Assembly (NCBI GenBank): GCA_030535235.1
Contig: JAUNCL010000012.1
Location: 1-64,000, forward strand
DNA from: Bacillota bacterium
Lineage (GTDB): Bacteria; Bacillota; Clostridia; Oscillospirales; Oscillospiraceae
DNA length: 64,000 nt
Direction of reading: 5' to 3'
Below the pieces are notes generated by a model that saw only the letters and a list, made by a program, of their open reading frames with translations, was not told the DNA's origin and ran no database searches. Made by a program: the position numbers and the translations under genes. Within the stretch, counting starts at the first letter, position 1. The number at the start of each line of letters is the position of its first letter. Of the stretch, positions 27,415-36,545 are shown piece after piece.

Positions 27415-28362
27415 ATGAGCGGAGCCTACCTACACCGCCCGGTCCTGCTGGATGAATGCATCGACGCGCTGAACATCCGGCCCGACGGGGTCTATATCGA
27501 CGGGACCCTGGGCCGGGGCGGGCACTCGGAGCAGATCGCCCGGCGTCTGACCGAGGGCGGCCGGCTGATCTGCATCGACCGGGACGCCCAGGCTCTGGAA
27601 GAGGGCGGCGTCCGTTTGGCCCCCTGGGCAGACCGCATCACCTTCCTCCACGGAAACTTCGGCGACCTGGACAGCCTGCTCTCCCAGGCCGGCATTCCCG
27701 GGGCCGACGGGATGCTTTTCGATTTAGGGGTCTCCTCTCCCCAGCTGGACGACCCGGAGCGGGGCTTTTCCTATCGGAACGACGCCCCCCTGGACATGCG
27801 AATGGACCGGGGAGACACCCTGACCGCCTGGACGGTGGTGAACCAGTGGCCCAAGGAGGAGATCCGCCGCATCCTCTACCAGTACGGAGAGGAGCGGTAC
27901 GCCCCTGCCATTGCCGCCGCTATTGAGCGGACCCGGGAGGCCAAGCCCATCGAGACCACCCTGGAGCTGGTGGAGGTGATCCGCTCCGCCATGCCCGCCG
28001 CCGCCCTGCGGGAGAAGCAGCACCCGGCCAAGCGGTCCTTCCAGGGCATCCGCATCGCGGTGAACGATGAGCTCACCGCCATTTCCCGCATGCTGCAGGC
28101 GGCCATCCCCCGGCTGAACCCCGGCGGCCGTCTGGCGGTTATCTCCTTCCACTCCCTGGAGGACCGCATTGTGAAAAGCGAGCTGGCCGCCGCCGCCAAG
28201 GGCTGCGACTGCCCCCCCTCCTTCCCGGTGTGCGTCTGCGGCAAGACGCCCCAGGTGAAGCTGACCCCGAAAAAGCCCATCCTGCCCGGGAAGCAGGAAC
28301 TGGAGGAAAACCCCCGGGCCCGCAGCGCCAAGCTCCGGGTGGCGGAGAAGATTGGAACCTAA
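27415..28362 (+). CDS. rsmH: 16S rRNA (cytosine1402-N4)-methyltransferase RsmH
   Basis: 315 residues. HRPVLLDECIDAL, the SAM site YIDGTLGRGGHSEQI, DLGVSSPQLDDPERGFSYRNDAPLDMRMD and NPGGRLAVISFHSLEDRIVK are all hallmarks. It methylates C1402 of 16S rRNA and classically opens the dcw cluster. ATG 27415 gives the usual length; in-frame starts at 27403 and 27325 lack well-placed ribosome sites. Confidence 0.95.
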   Translation: MSGAYLHRPVLLDECIDALNIRPDGVYIDGTLGRGGHSEQIARRLTEGGRLICIDRDAQALEEGGVRLAPWADRITFLHGNFGDLDSLLSQAGIPGADGMLFDLGVSSPQLDDPERGFSYRNDAPLDMRMDRGDTLTAWTVVNQWPKEEIRRILYQYGEERYAPAIAAAIERTREAKPIETTLELVEVIRSAMPAAALREKQHPAKRSFQGIRIAVNDELTAISRMLQAAIPRLNPGGRLAVISFHSLEDRIVKSELAAAAKGCDCPPSFPVCVCGKTPQVKLTPKKPILPGKQELEENPRARSAKLRVAEKIGT

Positions 28363-28395
28363 GGATGAATCAGACAGGATGAGGTGGACGAAACC

Positions 28396-28908
28396 GTGAC
28401 AGAATTAGCCTTTGATGGAAACGCGGCCCTGAAAATGGCCCCTCCGGAAGCCCCGACCCAGGCGGGCGCCGGCAGGGAGGAAAAGAAGGGCGCGGGTATT
28501 GGCGCCGGCAGGCCCGAGGCAAAGGACAAACCCAAACGGAGCTGGAAGACCGCCCCCAAGGCCGTGGCCACCATCCTGTTTGTGGCGGCCTTCGTGGTGA
28601 TGATCCTGATCAGCTACGCGCAGCTGGTCATGGTCAACGACCAGGTGGTCAGCCTGCGCAGTGAGCTGAACCGGCTCCAGACGGAGGAGACCAAGCTGAT
28701 GGCCCAGTATGAGCTGTCCTACGACCTGCAGGAGATCGAGGCCCAGATGCTCTCCAGCGGGCAGATGACCAAGATCCAGAACTGGCAGACCTATACCCTG
28801 GAGCTGTCCGAGCCGGACAGCGTGGAGTATTACCAGGGCTGGGATCTCAAGGAGCGCGTGGTATCCTTTGGCAAGAACCTGGTCACCGCTGTCAGGGAAT
28901 ATTTCTGA
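28396..28908 (+). CDS. ftsL: FtsL-like septum protein
   Basis: 170 residues from GTG 28396. A charged, Gly/Ala-rich cytoplasmic region of about 55 residues, one membrane span (VATILFVAAFVVMILISYAQLV), then a coiled coil (VSLRSELNRLQTEETKLMAQYEL). Position between rsmH and the PBP gene, plus topology, identify it as FtsL, a bitopic division protein that recruits DivIB and DivIC. The sequence itself is weakly conserved. GTG 28384 is an alternative start; aggtgg eight bases upstream favours 28396. Confidence 0.75.
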   Translation: MTELAFDGNAALKMAPPEAPTQAGAGREEKKGAGIGAGRPEAKDKPKRSWKTAPKAVATILFVAAFVVMILISYAQLVMVNDQVVSLRSELNRLQTEETKLMAQYELSYDLQEIEAQMLSSGQMTKIQNWQTYTLELSEPDSVEYYQGWDLKERVVSFGKNLVTAVREYF

Positions 28909-29028
28909 GCGGCGGCCTCATAAGATAGGAAAGAGAGCGTGAGGGCGTGAGAAAACCGATTTCTTGCGCCCTCATTCCAACACATGCAGAAACAAACCCT
29001 CAAGGCAAAAAGGCAGGAGGAAATCAAC

Positions 29029-31449
29029 ATGGCTTTCAACAATCGTTCCGACAGACCCCGATCCCGCCGGCTCAGCGGACGCGGGATGCAGCGCATCCTG
29101 CTTCTGGCTGTGCTCTTCGGCGTGGTGACGTTTGCGGTCCTCTTTGGCAAGCTCTGGCAGCTCCAGGTGGTCCAGCACGAGACCCTGGAGAAAAAGGCCA
29201 TCTCCCAGCAGACCCGGGAGGTGTCCTCTTCGGCCAACCGGGGCACCATCTACGATTCCAACGGCGCCATCCTGGCCATCAGCGGCTCGGTGCAGAACGT
29301 GATCCTCTCTCCCCGGGATGTGCTGGCCAGCGTGGAGGTGGAGGAGAAGGATGAGTTCGGCAATCCCCGCTCCCTGACGGTCATCGAGGCCGAAAAGCAG
29401 CAGAAGGTCCAGTCCACCTATGATCTCATCGCCGACGGCCTGTCGGAGATCCTGGGGATAGACCGGGAGGATATCATGAACCGCCTGAAGAAGACCAACT
29501 CCGCCTACCAGATCCTGGCCAAGAAGGTGGAGGACGATGTGGCCGATCAGGTCCGGGACTTTATCGAGGAGAACGACCTCCAGGGCGCCGTCTACCTCAC
29601 CGATGACTCCAAGCGGTACTATCCCTACTCCACTACCGCCTCCCAGGTGGTGGGCTTCGTCAACGGACAGAACGAGGGCTCCTACGGTCTGGAGGCCCTG
29701 TATGAGACCGAGCTCTCCGGCGAGGATGGCCGCACCATCTTCGCCAAGAACGCCTCCGGCAAGGAGATGCCCTCGGCCTACTCCACCTATGCCGACGCCA
29801 TCGACGGCTACAACGTACATACCACCATCGACGCCACCATCCAGATGTTCGCCGAGAAGACGGTGGAGGAGGGCATTCAGAAATTCGACGTGACCAACGG
29901 CGCCTTCTGCATCGTCATGGAGCCGGACACCGGCGCGGTGCGGGCCATGGTCAGCTACCCGGACTTCGACCTGAACGACCCCAACGCCGTGGTGGACGCC
30001 ACAGAGTCCGCCAAGCTGCAGAGACTGAAGAACGACCCCTCAGTGAGCAAGGAGGCGTACGCCGATGCCCTCAGCCAGGCCCAGTTCAAGCAGTGGAGCA
30101 ACAAGTGCCTGAACACCTCCTATGAGCCCGGCTCTACCTTCAAGCCCATCGTGGTGGCCGCCGGCCTGGAGGAGGGGGTCATCAGCGAGGATGACACCTT
30201 CAACTGCATCGGCTATGTGCAGATGGATCAGTGGAAGATCCGATGCAGCGCCCGAAGAGGTCACGGTACCCAGACCCTGCGGAAGGCCGTGATGAACTCC
30301 TGCAACCCGGCCCTCATCGCCATCGGCCAGCGGTTGGGCGCCGACAAGTTCTATGAATACTGGGAGAACTTCGGCTTCACCGAGACCACCGGCATTGAAT
30401 TGCCCGGGGAATACCCCAGCGTGTTCTGGTCCAAGGAGGAGTTCGTGAGCCCGGCAGGCGCTGTCTCCCTGGCCACCGCCTCCTTCGGTCAGCGTTTCAC
30501 CACCACCCCCATTCAGCTCATCACCGCCCTGTCCGCCTGTATCAACGGCGGCCACCTGATGGAGCCCTATGTGGTCCAGTCGGTCACCGACAACGAGGGC
30601 AACGTGGTCAGCTACCATGAGCCCAGCGAGGTCCGCCAGGTCATCAGCCAGGAGACCTCCGATCTGGTCCGTTCCTTCATGGAGAGCGTGGTGGGCGGCG
30701 CCGGCGGCACCGGTAAGAACGCCTATGTGGCCGGCTACCGCATCGGCGGCAAGACCGGCTCCTCCCAGACTCTGGACAGCACCGATCATATCATCGTCTC
30801 CTTCGTGGGCTTTGCCCCCGCCGACGACCCGGAGGTCATCGTGCTGCTGGCCTACGACTGGCCCCAGCCCTCCGCCCCCGGTCAGAACACCACCGCCAGC
30901 GGCGTCTACATCAGCGGCGGTAACATGGCCGCCCCCATGGCCGGCGAGCTCATCGCCAACATTCTGGATTACCTGGGCTATGAGAAGTCCGGCGCCAGCA
31001 CCGAGTCCAACGGGGTGACCATCCCCCGGCTCACCGGCAAGACCCTGGCCGATGCCCAGGCCACCCTGAGCAATCTGGGGCTGAACTACCGGACCTCCGG
31101 CGAGGGCGACGTGGTCACCGACCAGTCCCCCAACCCCGGCAGCTCGGTACCCAATGGGAGCACCATCGTGCTCTACATGGGCTCGGAGAAGCCCGGTGAG
31201 ACGGTGGCCATGCCCGACCTTACCGACATGACCTACGACCAGGCCAAGAAGGCGCTGGAGGACGTGGGTCTTTATCTGGACGTCAGCGGCTCCGGCACGG
31301 CGGGCACGGTCTTCAGCCAGACGGTGGAGCCCGGCGTGATCCTGGATGTGGGCACCGCCGTGGAAGTGAAGTTCGCCGAAAACAGCGGCGAGGAGCAGGC
31401 CATCAACCAGCAGGATCTGTGGAAGAAAAACAACACGACGTCTAACTGA
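29029..31449 (+). CDS. Class B penicillin-binding protein with PASTA domains (PBP2x/SpoVD-like)
   Basis: 806 residues. One N-terminal membrane anchor (RILLLAVLFGVVTFAVLFG), dimerisation domain (NRGTIYDSNGAILA), then the transpeptidase with Ser369-x-x-Lys372 (STFK), Ser424-Cys-Asn426 and Lys575-Thr-Gly (KTG). Two C-terminal PASTA domains (IPRLTGKTLADAQATLSNLGL and MPDLTDMTYDQAKKALEDVGL) follow, as in PBP2x; SpoVD usually has one. It cross-links septal peptidoglycan with the FtsW partner encoded downstream. ATG 29029 has aggagg; a longer frame from 28984 lacks a site. Confidence 0.94.
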   Translation: MAFNNRSDRPRSRRLSGRGMQRILLLAVLFGVVTFAVLFGKLWQLQVVQHETLEKKAISQQTREVSSSANRGTIYDSNGAILAISGSVQNVILSPRDVLASVEVEEKDEFGNPRSLTVIEAEKQQKVQSTYDLIADGLSEILGIDREDIMNRLKKTNSAYQILAKKVEDDVADQVRDFIEENDLQGAVYLTDDSKRYYPYSTTASQVVGFVNGQNEGSYGLEALYETELSGEDGRTIFAKNASGKEMPSAYSTYADAIDGYNVHTTIDATIQMFAEKTVEEGIQKFDVTNGAFCIVMEPDTGAVRAMVSYPDFDLNDPNAVVDATESAKLQRLKNDPSVSKEAYADALSQAQFKQWSNKCLNTSYEPGSTFKPIVVAAGLEEGVISEDDTFNCIGYVQMDQWKIRCSARRGHGTQTLRKAVMNSCNPALIAIGQRLGADKFYEYWENFGFTETTGIELPGEYPSVFWSKEEFVSPAGAVSLATASFGQRFTTTPIQLITALSACINGGHLMEPYVVQSVTDNEGNVVSYHEPSEVRQVISQETSDLVRSFMESVVGGAGGTGKNAYVAGYRIGGKTGSSQTLDSTDHIIVSFVGFAPADDPEVIVLLAYDWPQPSAPGQNTTASGVYISGGNMAAPMAGELIANILDYLGYEKSGASTESNGVTIPRLTGKTLADAQATLSNLGLNYRTSGEGDVVTDQSPNPGSSVPNGSTIVLYMGSEKPGETVAMPDLTDMTYDQAKKALEDVGLYLDVSGSGTAGTVFSQTVEPGVILDVGTAVEVKFAENSGEEQAINQQDLWKKNNTTSN

Positions 31450-31490
31450 CGAACAAAGATTGAAAATCAGGATAGATGGGAGGCAGACCA

Positions 31491-32939
31491 TTGAAGTTAT
31501 CCCGGATGACCCGGGGCATTGCCCTGACAGACCATGTCGGTCAGGACGTTGAAATCACTTCTCTTACCTGCGATACCCGCGATCTGCTCCCCGGCGGCCT
31601 CTTTGCCGCCCTGAAGGGGAGCCAGCGGGACGGAAACCAATTTATCCGAGAAGCCCTGGACAAAGGGGCTGCGGCGGTCCTCTGTGAGGAGCCGCCGGAT
31701 GATCCCGGCCCCTGGCTGATCGCCGGGGACCCCCGGGAGGCCTACGGTCGGCTCTGCGCCAATTGGTTCGGCCGGCCGGGGGAGGCCATGACTTTGGTGG
31801 GAGTCACCGGCACCAACGGGAAAACCACCACGACCTATCTGCTCAAGCATGTGCTGGAGAAGGTCCTCCACGCCAAGGTGGGCCTTATCGGCACCAATCA
31901 GGTTATGATCGGGGAGAAGATCCTGCCGGCCAGTCGGACCACCCCGGCCCCCTACGTGCTCCAGTGCCTGCTGGGCCAGATGAAGGGGGAGGGCTGCACC
32001 CATGTGGTGATGGAGGTCTCCTCCCACGCCCTGGACCAGCGGCGGACGGCCGGTCTGGACTTCGCCTGCGGAATCTTTACCAACCTGACCCGGGATCACT
32101 TGGATTACCATGGGTCTATGGAAGACTACTACCGGGCCAAGGCGCGGCTCTTTGACCAGTGCCGGGCGGGATTTTTTAACCTGGACGATCCCGCTGGGCG
32201 GAGGCTGGCGCAGTCGGCCCTCTGCTCCCGCCACACCTTCGGCCAGACCAGAGGTGAGGCCCAGGTTTTGGGAAAAAACGTGCGGCTGACCCCACGGGGG
32301 GTGGAGTTTGAGGTTCTGACCCAGGGGAAGAGCTGCCCTGTGTCCCTGCCCATCCCCGGCTCCTTTTCGGTGTACAACGCCCTTGGGATCATTGCCTGTT
32401 GCCTGCAGCTGGGGTGTCCCCTGGAAGAGATCGCGGCGGCCCTGGCCACCGTACCCGGGGTCAAGGGGAGGGTGGAGGTGGTCCCCGTCCCCGCCCCCTA
32501 CACGGTCATCATCGACTACGCCCACACCCCCGACGCCCTGGAAAAAATCCTGAAAACTGCCCGGGATGTGACCCGCTGCCGTCTGCTCTGCCTCTTCGGC
32601 TGCGGCGGCGACCGGGACAGAACCAAGCGGCCCATCATGGGGGAGATCGCCGCGGAGCTGGCCGACCTGGTGATCCTCACCTCGGATAATCCCCGCACCG
32701 AGGACCCGGAGGGGATCATGGAGGAGGTGGCCCGGGGCTTTCCCCCGGGGTTTACCGCCTGGGTTTCTCAGCCGGACCGGCGGAAGGCCATCCGGGAGGC
32801 GCTGGCCATGGGCCGGGCCGGAGATGTGATCCTTTTGGCCGGAAAGGGCCACGAGACCTACCAGGAAATCGGTCGGGAACGAATCCATTTGGACGAACGG
32901 GAAGAAATTGCTTCCTTTTTCCGCGAGAATACGTTATAA
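31491..32939 (+). CDS. murE: UDP-MurNAc-tripeptide synthetase MurE (meso-diaminopimelate type)
   Basis: 482 residues. ATP site GVTGTNGKTTTTYLL, SRTTPAP for UDP-MurNAc-dipeptide binding, VMEVSSHALDQRR, and the amino-acid-selecting DNPRTEDP motif, where Arg marks meso-DAP enzymes. It adds DAP to UDP-MurNAc-L-Ala-D-Glu in the cytoplasm. The start is TTG 31491 with gggagg seven bases upstream. The usual next gene, murF, is missing; a spacer hairpin and mraY follow. Confidence 0.95.
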   Translation: MKLSRMTRGIALTDHVGQDVEITSLTCDTRDLLPGGLFAALKGSQRDGNQFIREALDKGAAAVLCEEPPDDPGPWLIAGDPREAYGRLCANWFGRPGEAMTLVGVTGTNGKTTTTYLLKHVLEKVLHAKVGLIGTNQVMIGEKILPASRTTPAPYVLQCLLGQMKGEGCTHVVMEVSSHALDQRRTAGLDFACGIFTNLTRDHLDYHGSMEDYYRAKARLFDQCRAGFFNLDDPAGRRLAQSALCSRHTFGQTRGEAQVLGKNVRLTPRGVEFEVLTQGKSCPVSLPIPGSFSVYNALGIIACCLQLGCPLEEIAAALATVPGVKGRVEVVPVPAPYTVIIDYAHTPDALEKILKTARDVTRCRLLCLFGCGGDRDRTKRPIMGEIAAELADLVILTSDNPRTEDPEGIMEEVARGFPPGFTAWVSQPDRRKAIREALAMGRAGDVILLAGKGHETYQEIGRERIHLDEREEIASFFRENTL

Positions 32940-32949
32940 TCATTGCTTG

Positions 32950-32986
32950 GCGGTGAAGCCCTTTGAGAGGAAGGGGATTCCACCGC
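32950..32986 (+). other. Hairpin in the murE-mraY spacer
   Basis: gcggtg (32950-32955) pairs with caccgc (32981-32986), enclosing ccctt/aagggg. There is no T run. It could be an RNA processing or stability element, or a trace of the excised murF. A tataat overlapping the murE stop (32935-32940) is a possible -10 without a good -35. Confidence 0.35.
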
Positions 32987-33023
32987 GAAAAATGAAGTTG
33001 AAAAATTGCGGAGGTGCAAACCA

Positions 33024-34049
33024 ATGGATCCCATTTTCCTGAAGATAGCGGCGGCTGCCGTCCTTGGCTTTGTCATCAGCGCGGCCCTGGGCAAGGTCAT
33101 CATTCCGGCTCTGCGGCGGCTGAAGGCAGGGCAGTCCATCAAGGAGGACGGCCCCACCTGGCACATGTCGAAGCAGGGGACTCCCACCATGGGCGGTCTG
33201 ATGTTCATCGCCGCCACCATCGTGGTGGTGCTGGCTCTCAACGGACCGGCCATTCTGGCAGGGGATTTCACCTCTGTGTTCGTCCTGCTGTTCTCCCTGG
33301 TCTTTGGGGTCATCGGGTTCCTCGACGACTACGCCAAGGTGAAGAAAAAGCAGAACACCGGCCTGACCGCCAGCCAGAAGTTCCTTCTCCAGCTGGCGGC
33401 CGCCATTCTGTTTATCGTGCTGCTGCGGGGCAGCGGCATTCTGTCCCCCAACCTCTACGTTCCCTTCTTCGGCGTGGAGTGGAAGCTGCCCTGGGTGGTG
33501 TACATGATCTTTGCGGCCTTCGTCATCGTGGGCTGCGTCAACGCGGTGAACATCACCGACGGCGTGGACGGCTTAGCCACCGGCGTCACCATGCCGGTGT
33601 GCGCCTTCTTTGCGGCCTCCTTTGTGTACGCCTACCTGTACTGGGACCGCCCCGGCAGCGGGGGGATGACCATCTTTGCCGCAGCCCTCTTCGGGGCTCT
33701 GGCCGGTTTTCTGGTCCATAATTTCCATCCCGCCAAGGTGTTCATGGGGGACACTGGCTCCCTGTTTCTTGGGGGAGCGGTCTGCGGCATGGCCTTTGCC
33801 CTGGACCTGCCCCTGATCCTCATCCTGGTGGGCATCATCTACATCGCGGAGACCCTGTCCGACATCATCCAGGTGGCCTACTTCAAGGCCACCCACGGCA
33901 AGCGGATCTTCCGCATGGCTCCCCTCCACCATCACTTTGAGATGGGGGGCTGGAGCGAAGCAAAGCTGTTTTTCGTCTTTTCCGGCATCACACTGGTCTG
34001 CTGCGTAGCGGCCTTTTTCGGCGTCATGGGCCGGTTCCCCGTGCTGTAA
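33024..34049 (+). CDS. mraY: Phospho-MurNAc-pentapeptide transferase MraY
   Basis: 341 residues, about ten membrane spans. Signature segments: GPTWHMSKQGTPTMGGLMF, FGVIGFLDDYAKV with the catalytic Asp pair, NAVNITDGVDGLATG, and PLHHHFEMGGWSE with the HHH motif. It makes lipid I from UDP-MurNAc-pentapeptide and undecaprenyl phosphate. ATG 33024 follows ggaggtg. murD, usually next, is absent and ftsW follows directly. Confidence 0.96.
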   Translation: MDPIFLKIAAAAVLGFVISAALGKVIIPALRRLKAGQSIKEDGPTWHMSKQGTPTMGGLMFIAATIVVVLALNGPAILAGDFTSVFVLLFSLVFGVIGFLDDYAKVKKKQNTGLTASQKFLLQLAAAILFIVLLRGSGILSPNLYVPFFGVEWKLPWVVYMIFAAFVIVGCVNAVNITDGVDGLATGVTMPVCAFFAASFVYAYLYWDRPGSGGMTIFAAALFGALAGFLVHNFHPAKVFMGDTGSLFLGGAVCGMAFALDLPLILILVGIIYIAETLSDIIQVAYFKATHGKRIFRMAPLHHHFEMGGWSEAKLFFVFSGITLVCCVAAFFGVMGRFPVL

Positions 34050-34091
34050 CCAGAAGGGGAAGACACTGCGATCATCTGGGAGGTAGTATCC

Positions 34092-35315
34092 GTGGCAAGA
34101 ACTCTGAAACGACCACTGAGAAGAAAAGAGCATACGGAAAAACCCCGGCAGAAGATCCAGGGTGAGATCGACATGCCCTTCCTGCTGCTGACCGTGCTGC
34201 TGGTGGTCATTGGTCTGGTGATGCTGCTGTCGGCCTCCTACCCCTCGGCCTACTATGACGTCAGCAACATCACCGGCGGTGACGCCTTCTACTATTTCAA
34301 GCGGCAGGCGGTCTTTGCGCTGCTGGGCTTCGGCGTCATGTACATCATCTCCAAGCTCAACTACCGGGGGCTTCAGGGTCTGGCCCTGACCATCCTGATG
34401 GTGGCCTTTGTGCTGATGTTGGCGGTCAAGGTCCCCGGCCTGGGCGTCAGTGTCAACGGCGCCACCCGCTGGCTGAAGTACCCCATGCGCTGGCAGCCCT
34501 CGGAGCTGGGCAAGTTCGGCCTGATCCTGTACTTTTCCGCCCGGCTGTCCAAGCGTGACGAGCGGGTCCCCCTGAGCTTCAATCCCCGCACCGGGATTGG
34601 CCGGCTTGGGAACCTGTTGGAGCGCTCCGGCTTCTTCGAGCTGGTGCCCTACGGCATCGTGATCGTGATCATGATCGGCCTGCTGGCCATCGAGCCCCAC
34701 ATGTCCGCCTCCATCCAGATGATCGTCATCGCCGCCGCCATCCTCTTCGCCGGCGGCATCGCAGCGGGATGGTTCATCGCCGGCGGCAGTCTGGCGGTGG
34801 GGGCCCTGACCGTGATCATTCTGGCCACCGACTACATGACCTCCCGCATCACCATGTGGCTGGACCCCTGGAGCGATCCCCTGAACAAGGGGATGCAGGC
34901 CATCCAGTCCATGCTGGCCATCGGCTCCGGCGGCCTCTTCGGTGTGGGCCTGGGCAACAGCCGGCAGAAGTTTCTGTACCTGCCGGAATCCCAGAACGAC
35001 TTTATCTTCGCTGTGGTCTGTGAGGAGCTGGGTCTGGTGGGGGCCACCCTCATCCTGGCGATTTTCGCCCTGCTGATCATCCGGGGCTATTGGCTGGCCC
35101 TCCACGCCAGAGACAAGTTCGGCTCTCTGGTTATCGTGGGCATCACGACCCTGTTTGCCTTCCAGGTGTTTGCCAACGTGGCCGTGGTGAGCAACCTCTT
35201 CCCCGTGACGGGCATCTCCCTGCCCTTCTTCAGCTACGGCGGCACGGCCTTGCTCATCCAGATGGCGGAAATGGGGTTGGTCCTTGGTATATCCCGACAA
35301 AATCCGATCAATTAG
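34092..35315 (+). CDS. ftsW: SEDS-family peptidoglycan polymerase FtsW
   Basis: 407 residues, about ten spans. Conserved features: FYYFKRQAVFALLG, VNGATRWLKYPMRWQPSELGKFGLILYFS, then PESQNDFIFAVVCEELGLVG and FPVTGISLPFFSYGGTALL. It polymerises glycans at the septum with the class B PBP encoded upstream. A basic cytoplasmic N-terminus (RPLRRKEHTEKPRQK) precedes the first span. The start is GTG 34092 after gggaggt. SpoVE would look similar; dcw position favours FtsW. Confidence 0.93.
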   Translation: MARTLKRPLRRKEHTEKPRQKIQGEIDMPFLLLTVLLVVIGLVMLLSASYPSAYYDVSNITGGDAFYYFKRQAVFALLGFGVMYIISKLNYRGLQGLALTILMVAFVLMLAVKVPGLGVSVNGATRWLKYPMRWQPSELGKFGLILYFSARLSKRDERVPLSFNPRTGIGRLGNLLERSGFFELVPYGIVIVIMIGLLAIEPHMSASIQMIVIAAAILFAGGIAAGWFIAGGSLAVGALTVIILATDYMTSRITMWLDPWSDPLNKGMQAIQSMLAIGSGGLFGVGLGNSRQKFLYLPESQNDFIFAVVCEELGLVGATLILAIFALLIIRGYWLALHARDKFGSLVIVGITTLFAFQVFANVAVVSNLFPVTGISLPFFSYGGTALLIQMAEMGLVLGISRQNPIN

Positions 35316-35371
35316 AAAAATCTTGGGCGGCGAAACTCTGCGAGGCTTTTGGGCCGTGAAAAGGAGCGTCA

Positions 35372-36487
35372 ATGATGAAAGTGTTATTTACCTGCGGCGG
35401 CACGGCGGGGCATATCAACCCCGCCGTGGCCTTGGCCCGCATGTTTCAGGAGAGAAATGACGGCTGCCGGGTCCTCTTTGTGGGGGCTAAGGGCGGTATG
35501 GAGGAGCGGCTGGTGCCGAAGGAGGGCTTCCCTCTGGAGACGGTGACCATCAGCTCCTTTTGGCGTACCCTGAGCCCTTCCGGGGTCAGGCACAACCTGA
35601 AAACCCTGCGGAATCTCTCCGTATCCAAGAAGGAGGCCGCCCAGATCCTGGACGACTTCCGGCCTGACCTGGTGGTGGGGACCGGGGGTTATGCCTCTTT
35701 CCCGGTGGTGAATGCCGCCGCCCACCGTGGGATCCCCACGGCGGTCCACGAGTCCAACGCGGTGCCCGGCCTTACCACCAAGCGGCTGTCCAAGGTGGCC
35801 GACCGGGTGATGGTGGGGTATGAGGAGTCCCGGGCCTACTATGACCACCCGGAGAAGGTGGTGGTCACTGGTACCCCGGTCCGGGGAGCCTTTTTTGAGA
35901 AAACCCGGGAGGAGGCCCGGCTGGCCCTGGGGATCACCGATGACCGCCCCCTCCTTCTGTCCTACTGGGGCAGCCTGGGGGCCGAGGTGATGAACGGCTA
36001 CATGACCGACTTCATCCGCCGGGAGGTCCGGGACGGGGCGCCCTTCCATCACATCCACGGCGCGGGCCGCAATTTCCAGTCCATGACCGAGGCCCTGGGC
36101 GACACGAAGCTGCCCGGGGAGATTCGGCTGCGGGAGTATATCTACGATATGCCAACGGTGATGGCGGCGGCCGACCTGGTCCTGTGCCGGGGCGGCGCCT
36201 CCACCCTATCAGAGCTCACCGCCATCGGGAAGCCCGCAGTCATCGTCCCCTCGCCCAACGTGACCAACAACCACCAGGAGAAGAACGCCAACGTCCTGGG
36301 CAGCCAGGGCGGGGCGGTGGTCCTGCTGGAGCCGGTCTGCAGCGGGGAGACCCTGTATCAGACGGCCTCCGACCTGCTGAAGGACGGGGCGCGGCGGGCC
36401 GCCATGTCCCAGACCATGACCGGTCTGGGCATCCCGGAGGCCGCAGAGAAGATCTACGAGACCCTCCTCGCCCTGATGAAGGCCTGA
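35372..36487 (+). CDS. murG: UDP-GlcNAc:lipid I GlcNAc transferase MurG
   Basis: 371 residues, GT-B fold. First glycine loop GGTAGHINPAVALA; acceptor region VVGTGGYASFPVVNAAAHRGIPTAVHESNAVPGLTTK; donor site CRGGASTLSELTAIGKPAVIVPSP and NNHQEKNA. The second glycine loop reads YWGSLGAEVMN instead of the usual GGSQGA. It makes lipid II on the inner membrane face. ATG 35372 follows aaggagc. Confidence 0.95.
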   Translation: MMKVLFTCGGTAGHINPAVALARMFQERNDGCRVLFVGAKGGMEERLVPKEGFPLETVTISSFWRTLSPSGVRHNLKTLRNLSVSKKEAAQILDDFRPDLVVGTGGYASFPVVNAAAHRGIPTAVHESNAVPGLTTKRLSKVADRVMVGYEESRAYYDHPEKVVVTGTPVRGAFFEKTREEARLALGITDDRPLLLSYWGSLGAEVMNGYMTDFIRREVRDGAPFHHIHGAGRNFQSMTEALGDTKLPGEIRLREYIYDMPTVMAAADLVLCRGGASTLSELTAIGKPAVIVPSPNVTNNHQEKNANVLGSQGGAVVLLEPVCSGETLYQTASDLLKDGARRAAMSQTMTGLGIPEAAEKIYETLLALMKA

Positions 36488-36545
36488 GAACCTCCCGCTT
36501 CTTTTCCGCATAGGATGGCGTAAAAAGCCTGATGGGGGAGAGAAG

